Shown piece by piece: positions 58,254 to 64,000 of a stretch of 64,000 nucleotides of DNA (positions within the stretch are counted from its first letter, which is position 1; each line of letters begins with the position of its first letter). The notes under the pieces are model-generated. The model worked only from the letters and a program-made list of their open reading frames with translations, searched no databases and was not told the origin of the DNA. The position numbers were made by a program, and so were the translations under genes. The stretch lies in contig CAJQUW010007985.1 of the NCBI GenBank assembly GCA_907163375.1, positions 1 to 64,000 on the forward strand, in the 5' to 3' direction. This DNA is from Prostheceraeus crozeri (taxonomy: Eukaryota; Platyhelminthes; Polycladida; Euryleptidae).

Positions 58254-58743
58254 CTGTGAAAAAAGAAAACGTCAATATGCTTGCACAGGTAGGCCTACAT
58301 GCAAATATTTTTGTGCGTAAAAGATATGTGATTATAGAAATACGCAGGAAACAAAGGCCTACTGCATGCACAATCAACAAATTATGTAAGCACTGTCATG
58401 TAACTTACAGTTGTACACGTACGAGTATATCTTACGTTTTAGAGTGAGTCATTTAGGAAATGTCAAAATACATGTACTACGAATGCTTTTAGATTAGCAC
58501 TCTGCGAATTGTGTGTATGACCTGCTTATGTAATTGATATGCACAAATCGATTTCATAAAATTGAAAATATATTTCGTGTAGGACTGTAGGCCTATTGTG
58601 ATACAGCTTCATTGATTCACGACATGATTGAAGGGTTGCATGCACATTGCACAATTATGTAATAGGCGATATCAGATATTATTAAATTCAAAAGGAGGAA
58701 GAATCAATATACTTTCATCCAGAAGTCCACATGCACAACGTGA

Positions 58744-58826
58744 TACGATAGCGCATCGAGTAGAGAGCATGCTGATAAAGCCGACTGTGATGCATGGTAG
58801 CGGGTTCTACTCCCGCCGTGAGTGCA
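58744..58826 (+). repeat. tRNA-like head (SINE or tRNA pseudogene) inside the piggyBac element
   Basis: TAGCGCATCGAGTAGAG fits a polymerase III A box and GGGTTCTACTCCC a T-arm with B box. The body after it is not recognised. Confidence 0.5.
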
Positions 58827-59544
58827 TATTTCGAGTGATGCAATGTCTGTAATAGAGTCTCAGAGTATTCATTTTTTCCGACAACTTCATTAGCAAAGTG
58901 GTATAAAACACTAGCACACTCAGATTTCTGATAGAAAATTACCACTGAATCTACGTACGTATGTTTTGACTATCTACCTGCACACATTCTACATTTGCGC
59001 ATTATGTAGTGTAGGATATGCAACAACGAAAAAAGTCAATGCTTAGATGAATAATGTCATAAACAGCTTGACTTTGTACAACTATTGTCGTATGTGCATG
59101 ATTAATATTGGTTTTATCAAGTACTTGAAATCTAGAATATAATAAAGAAAATGTACCCTTGAGGACAAGTGGTTCATATATGTACCACCAAAATTCAAAT
59201 TAGTCTGTACGGTTTTCTATTGAAAAAATCTTGCGTCAAGTGGTCTAGTCTGCTAATATAGGTTATTTTCTAGGAGAAAATACTAATAAGAGTTACACAA
59301 GTGCTCGCGGTGATTATTGAGAGATTCGTAATATAAGGCAAAAACTTACCTCACGATATGGCAGATTTCAAATCGAAACCAAAGATAAACAAAACTTTGT
59401 TGAAACGTAATTTTTGTTTGCATGAGTTATTTTTTATGCAGATAAACAAAATAAGGGTTGTTGGGTTATTTCAATTGGCTTTAAAGTATAGTAATCCAAC
59501 AAAAAAGAAGGTGGTATATATATGTACCACCAGTCCTTAAAGGG

Positions 59545-61027
59545 ATAATCGTTGTGTCATCGACTATCGTTCAAAAGAAATGCTCATTTAGGAATATATG
59601 CATATACGGAACCTGTGTGTATACAAGCGTGCATTAGTTGATAACTTTTAGGCCCCTATATTTTCAATATTTACGCTTTGCAATATGCAACTTGTGAAAC
59701 TGACTTACTGAAAGTTTTCATGTAGGTCTTATGCGCTAAAAATGAAGTTTCATAGCTACAATGATTTTTTCATCATTGCATGATTGAAAGTCTCAATTAC
59801 TAAACGAAGAAAGAAAGGCAATTATAAAATCATGTAACAAGCTCTACATTACATGCAACATAGTTTTTGCAAAACAGCTTATAGAAGACATCGGGGTTTA
59901 ACTTGACTTCAAAGGTCACCATATTGAATGTAGTTAATTTGGTAGAGCGTATAGGTATCTGAGAAAGGAATCAAACGTCTACCGGAGATTTGTTGGTGGG
60001 GGACCCTGACATACGACTCAGCTCTTAATAACTGTTGCGATGAAAATAATAACGTAACTAGTGCGGTGGGGTACTTTTTTACCGAAAAGATTTATGCCAT
60101 AAATTCATGTTCTTTCTTCATTCTGAATGCCTAAAAATCATCAAAATTTGACATTTGACTCACCCACAGAATTAAATATTTTGTTTGTCTGCTTCGGTTT
60201 GCTAGAAGTGTGATTAATACGAAATTGACGGCACATCGAGGAACCTATTAAGTGGGCAAAAAGGAATTCCTGATACCTTACAGAGACAGGAAAAAGTCGT
60301 GCGTCGCTTGCGGATTAATGTGAGTTCTAGAAAAGTGCTTCGATTGCCACAATTCCTTCAGATTCGAAGACTTCAGATCATTGCGCACAAGTTTTCTCGA
60401 TAATGTTGGCCCTTCCGATCATTATTAAAGAAAGTAGCAGGCGTACGAAAATTAGTTCACTTGATGATTTCACATCCTCTCCTCGGCATTGCTCACTGTA
60501 TAGTGCATACATTGAATCGAAGCCAGACATCGATGTGTGTTTTGGTGTGTGCGAAGTGATATCACAGCATGCACGCATATCTCACTGGCTCTGGTGTCCC
60601 TCTGCTGGCAGCTTATTGTTTGTCATTTCCAATAGCAAGCGATACACGAATTACCCATTCGAGAAAGAGCTAATTCTGTGATGTGCCATTTCGATATTAG
60701 TGTTACATACAATTCTTCCTTTCTAGGAATCCGAAGCGCGTGCAGATGAATCTAATTCTGTGGACTCACCTAAATGGATCGTTTCCAACAAAGTGATGCA
60801 ATATAGAAGAATTTATTTAAGCATATTAAGCACCGGTAATGAGAAGATTATCGGCTGTTCTGTATCATGTTGCACGCTGCGCCGACCAATTGCTGAATTA
60901 TTAGTTGCAAATTATTGAAAGAAAAGATGTGTTCTTTACCAGCTTATGTACGTATGTCAAGTAGGCATGTAAATTTATTTCATTTTCCTGTAAACAACGA
61001 AGATATTCAATCCACTTCTTTTTTCAG
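59545..61027. other. Intergenic stretch upstream of a likely exon
   Basis: No protein-like ORF or repeat recognised. Probably contains upstream regulatory sequence or 5' exons of the gene at 61028. Confidence 0.35.
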
Positions 61028-61195
61028 AATGAAATCTCATATTCATAAAAGTTTTATCATTTGTTCGGTGTTCGTCATCAACATTTGGTTCAAGCCCGTT
61101 GATGGAAAATCAAAATGCGTGGAAAATAAAAAAATACGAGAATGTGTGGATTACAAGAAGGAGATGTGTCAAGGTCATTGTTCCAGTAAGTATTC
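61028..61195 (+). CDS. Likely first coding exon of a secreted cysteine-rich peptide
   Basis: A strong acceptor (CTTCTTTTTTCAG) precedes ATG at 61029, and a donor GTAAGT follows at 61196. The exon encodes a signal peptide, MKSHIHKSFIICSVFVINIW followed by FKPVDG, and then a Lys-rich segment with four cysteines (KCVENKKIRECVDYKKEMCQ, then GHC). A secreted, basic, disulfide-rich peptide of the kind used in defence or signalling would start this way. The cysteine framework is incomplete because the next exon was not found. The frame is also open upstream, so the start at 61029 is chosen for the signal peptide and the acceptor. No similar exon was recognised elsewhere in the window. Confidence 0.55.
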
Positions 61196-62944
61196 ACTTT
61201 TCATTAAAACATGCAAATAGAGGGAACTGATTTTCGAATGGGAGCGATTGTCATATACCTAAATATTATGCTACAATGCAGCTATTATGATGAGTATACA
61301 ACCACAGACTTCATAATAATAATAATAGACGTTTATTTTCATCAGGCCTCAATAATGAGAATCGTGAGGCTAACATGTATAAATCACAAACTTTGGAATC
61401 AAGAAAAAAAGGCATAACTAACAAGAAAACTATCAACATAAAATACAAAGAAAAATGGTCACGTCTTGCTTTGATTGAAAAATCCAAAATTGTGTAGGCG
61501 AATCGTTGACGGAAGGAAAGACATGAATTCAATTCATGATTCAACATTGGAAATGCAGAGCAAACGCTAGCTTGCATGTATGTCAATGGAATATCATAGC
61601 TAACAAAATAATTAACATTTTTCGTTCACATTGATAGATCGACTTTTTTGGCTGACATAAAGGTACGCAAGGCACAATACAATCATTCTTTGTATTCTCT
61701 GTATTTCTAATCAAAAGTGACGTGAAAAGAAAACAACCTATATGCCAAAAAGTTCATGTTATCTACACTTTTGAAAAATATATAACAATATGAAAAATAT
61801 ATTTGTGCAGGGCCCCGCTCAGGTGGGTTTGAGTGTTCAGGAATTGGGGCCGAAACACGAATCCTACCTGAATTCCTGCTGATGACTTCCTAGCTGGTGC
61901 AGGGAACGCAAAACCAGTCCTTTTAAGGACTAATTTCATTTTATTTTCAGTATGTATACATTATTCGTTTGCACTAATTTTTTTTTGTTGCAGTCTACTC
62001 ATTTATTTTACACTAGTTTCTTGTGACTATCAATTTTATTTATTTATTCAGAATTTGATTATTTTACCTAGTAATTTTCATTTGTGCTGCTTATTTCCTT
62101 CCTTTTTCTTAATGTATTTATTTAATCATTCATTCAATTTTTTTCATTATTATTATTATCTTTTTTTCTTTTGTTGCAATTTCAATATTCCATTACAGTC
62201 GTACTTCACCAGTCAATTTCAGCAGTTTATTACAGCAGTTATTTCAGAATTTATTACCCATCACTTTCCTTTTTTTCTGTATTCTAATTGTTAGCACGAT
62301 CTACACTTTCATAATTTCTTGGTTAGCTTATTTTCTATATTAAGTTAGGTAACAACGTGAATAATTATCTCCTTTCTCATCACCAGTGAAATAGGTGATT
62401 GATAGCATCTTCCGTCGTATGCAGATTACGCTTGTCATAATTGTTTGCGGATTAAGGCTAGATATGATGGGACACAGACCGGTCCTCTTGAGAAATAGAT
62501 TAAATTTCATGAATAGTTAGACACCAATTGGTCCATTTATAACAAGTCTAGTTCCTTATTTCATTTTCTTCATGGAGTAGTTCCAGGTGAGACGTTGTAG
62601 GTCGATTCTAGCAAGTTCAGTACCCATACTGTAGTTTCACATGTATTTTATTTTTCTTTTTTCTTTTCTTCAAAGTTCATTACAAATTTATTCATTACAG
62701 TTATATTTTGTACAGTAGGCTTAATCTTAGTTTATTTTTTGTAATTGTAACTGAGATTCCTAGAGGATGATGATTTTCATTTAAATATTATATATTGAAT
62801 TTGCATTATGAAGAACAATAAAGCAATTTTTTATTATTTTGATAATTACAGCAGAGAAAAAATTATATCCTTAAACTAATCCTTAAAAGATTATATAAGG
62901 AAAAATTGACACCACACCACGTTCCTCTATAATAATAATAGCTA
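61196..62944. other. Intron or intergenic stretch
   Basis: Holds an ATAATAATAATAATA run at 61313 and T-rich low complexity (61980-62300, 62640-62700). No exon with matching cysteines was recognised. Confidence 0.35.
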
Positions 62945-64000
62945 TATTCAGCACTTCAAATAGATATTCAGAAGTGTTAAGACACTTGAAAATGCGCTAA
63001 AACACAATGATATGGACCTGTAATAAGAACATCTAAAGGTCACTGAGAATCATGCAAATCTCACAAATGAGTTTGGGATGCGTCGAGCTTTCGTTTTCAC
63101 TTTCCTGTGGCTCTGACCTTGGCGAAGGGAATATCTCGTTGAATTGTAGTCATAGATGACATGCAATGGGTGCAACGGATCAAGAACTTTAGCAGCAAGT
63201 CGACTAGCTAATCCATTGCAAAAGTCCGATAATGTTCCTCAGCCTACAATGCAAAACAGTTTGAAAATACGCCGTTCCAGGTTCAACAATTTTTCAAATC
63301 TACATTTAGATACATTGCACCATGTAGTGTAGACATAACTGGCGACGGAATGAAGCATCGAGCAATAGACAGTCCACATTGTGTTCGCTAGAACATTGAC
63401 TTGTTTTAAGCAATACAACATGTGGATCCGCTTATGTGTTCTGACCATTGAAGATTGTTGTCAATTATAATCCCAAGTATCTTGATGCATGGTACTTCTT
63501 CAATGTCGCAATTTGCATTGCGATCCACCAATGTTGAAAGGATATTTATTGAATGTTTAGTAATGATGTTCATTACTTTAATTTTGCAAGAATTAAACTG
63601 TAAGCCATTGGAAGTGGACCAAGACAATGCTATCCATTTCATCGTTCAAATGAACCTCATATGCATTTCTCACAAAATGGAGCAGGCACAAGTCATCAGC
63701 AAATTTGACTAGGGTGCTGTTTATGCAATTCGTTTTCAAGCTGTCGACAGATATCGCAAAAACCATTGGGGAAAGTACTTCTCCTTGAGGAAAACCACAA
63801 TAGGAGCGATAGCTCTATGAATATAAGTCGCCAACTTTGATGTTATGACCGCGGTCTTGAAGATAGGAACGAATTCATTGCAGTAATTTCTTTAATGCTT
63901 TGAGTCTTTCGAGTACTTTGAAGATGGCAGAAAGTGGAATCTTGTCCAAGCTTTGCTGTCTGCCGATCATACACGCACAGCTCCGGGGGAATCAAGGAGA
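62945..64000 (-). mobile_element. LINE (CR1-like), decayed, runs past the right edge
   Basis: Read on the minus strand, from 64000 downwards: KIPLSAIFKVLERLKAL, IRSYLQDRGHNIKVGDLYS, CGFPQGEVLSPMVFAI and VKFADDLCLLHFV, the last with the catalytic FADD box. These are followed by CIKILGIIIDNNLQWSEHI, then SLRQGQSHRKVKTKARRIPN, NSFVRFA and a stop near 63040. It is in several phases with internal stops, so it is a pseudogene. The 3' end is near 62930 with an ATT-type tail. Order and motifs fit CR1/Jockey-group non-LTR retrotransposons. The 5' part lies outside the window. Confidence 0.8.

Larger units (their letters stand above)
57623..59544 (-). mobile_element. piggyBac-type transposon, internally reduced
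   Basis: CCCTTTAAAGAC at 57623 and GTCCTTAAAGGG ending at 59544 form inverted ends, flanked on both sides by ATAA, close to the TTAA that piggyBac elements duplicate. Internal relatives of the end (GTGGTGCATATATAAACCAC...GTCCTTAAGGGT at about 57751-57785, and ACCCTTGAGGAC...CATATATGTACCACC at about 59157-59190) are inverted subterminal repeats or ends of nested short copies. The interior holds the last transposase exon on the minus strand and a tRNA-like sequence. At 1.9 kb it is too short for a whole element. Confidence 0.7.

Overview
The window is eukaryotic, AT-rich, animal-type DNA with little host coding sequence. Splice-like exon ends, tRNA-derived SINEs, several non-LTR retrotransposon (LINE) 3' ends, a piggyBac element, palindromic MITEs and the recurring word GTAGGCCTAC suggest a marine invertebrate, perhaps an echinoderm. 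That is an impression from sequence style, not a test.

Layout. 1-339 is the edge of a GC-richer minus-strand coding segment of unknown identity. 1985-3326 plus 4199-4262 is a 92-bp satellite array, split by a 5'-truncated LINE with matching target duplications. 4263-15361 is a fossil of a virus-like DNA element of the Polinton/Maverick (adintovirus-like) group. It has an adenain-type protease part, an integrase fused to a parvovirus-type phospholipase A2-like domain, small capsid-type proteins, a capsid-like coding region, a coiled-coil fibre-like protein, an unknown plus-strand gene and a protein-primed type B DNA polymerase region. Some parts look whole, while the capsid-like, plus-strand and polymerase regions are broken. 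Its AT-rich genes contain small GC-rich triloop hairpins.

15.4-25.5 kb is mostly intergenic, with a palindromic tandem repeat, a diverged local duplication, a segment bounded by TCTCGA-type words, a LINE end abutting a decayed THAP domain, and a 724-bp palindromic MITE. 25.5-27.4 kb holds two intact minus-strand ORFs, one with overlapping PSAP and LYPxL motifs, and a likely host first coding exon at 27248. The likely intron of that exon is filled by a large inverted pair of one repeat (27596-36041 and 40327-49962). Both copies end in clusters of TGACGCAA-type words, and they are best read as two opposite insertions of one long element without recognisable genes, or as one inverted duplication. 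50-64 kb holds LINE fragments, MITEs, a tRNA-derived SINE, decayed transposase pieces, a tRNA-like sequence, a piggyBac element with its 3' transposase exon, a likely first exon of a secreted cysteine-rich peptide, and a LINE that runs off the right edge.

Limits: all calls come from reading translations and motifs by eye. No searches, alignments or identity calculations were run.
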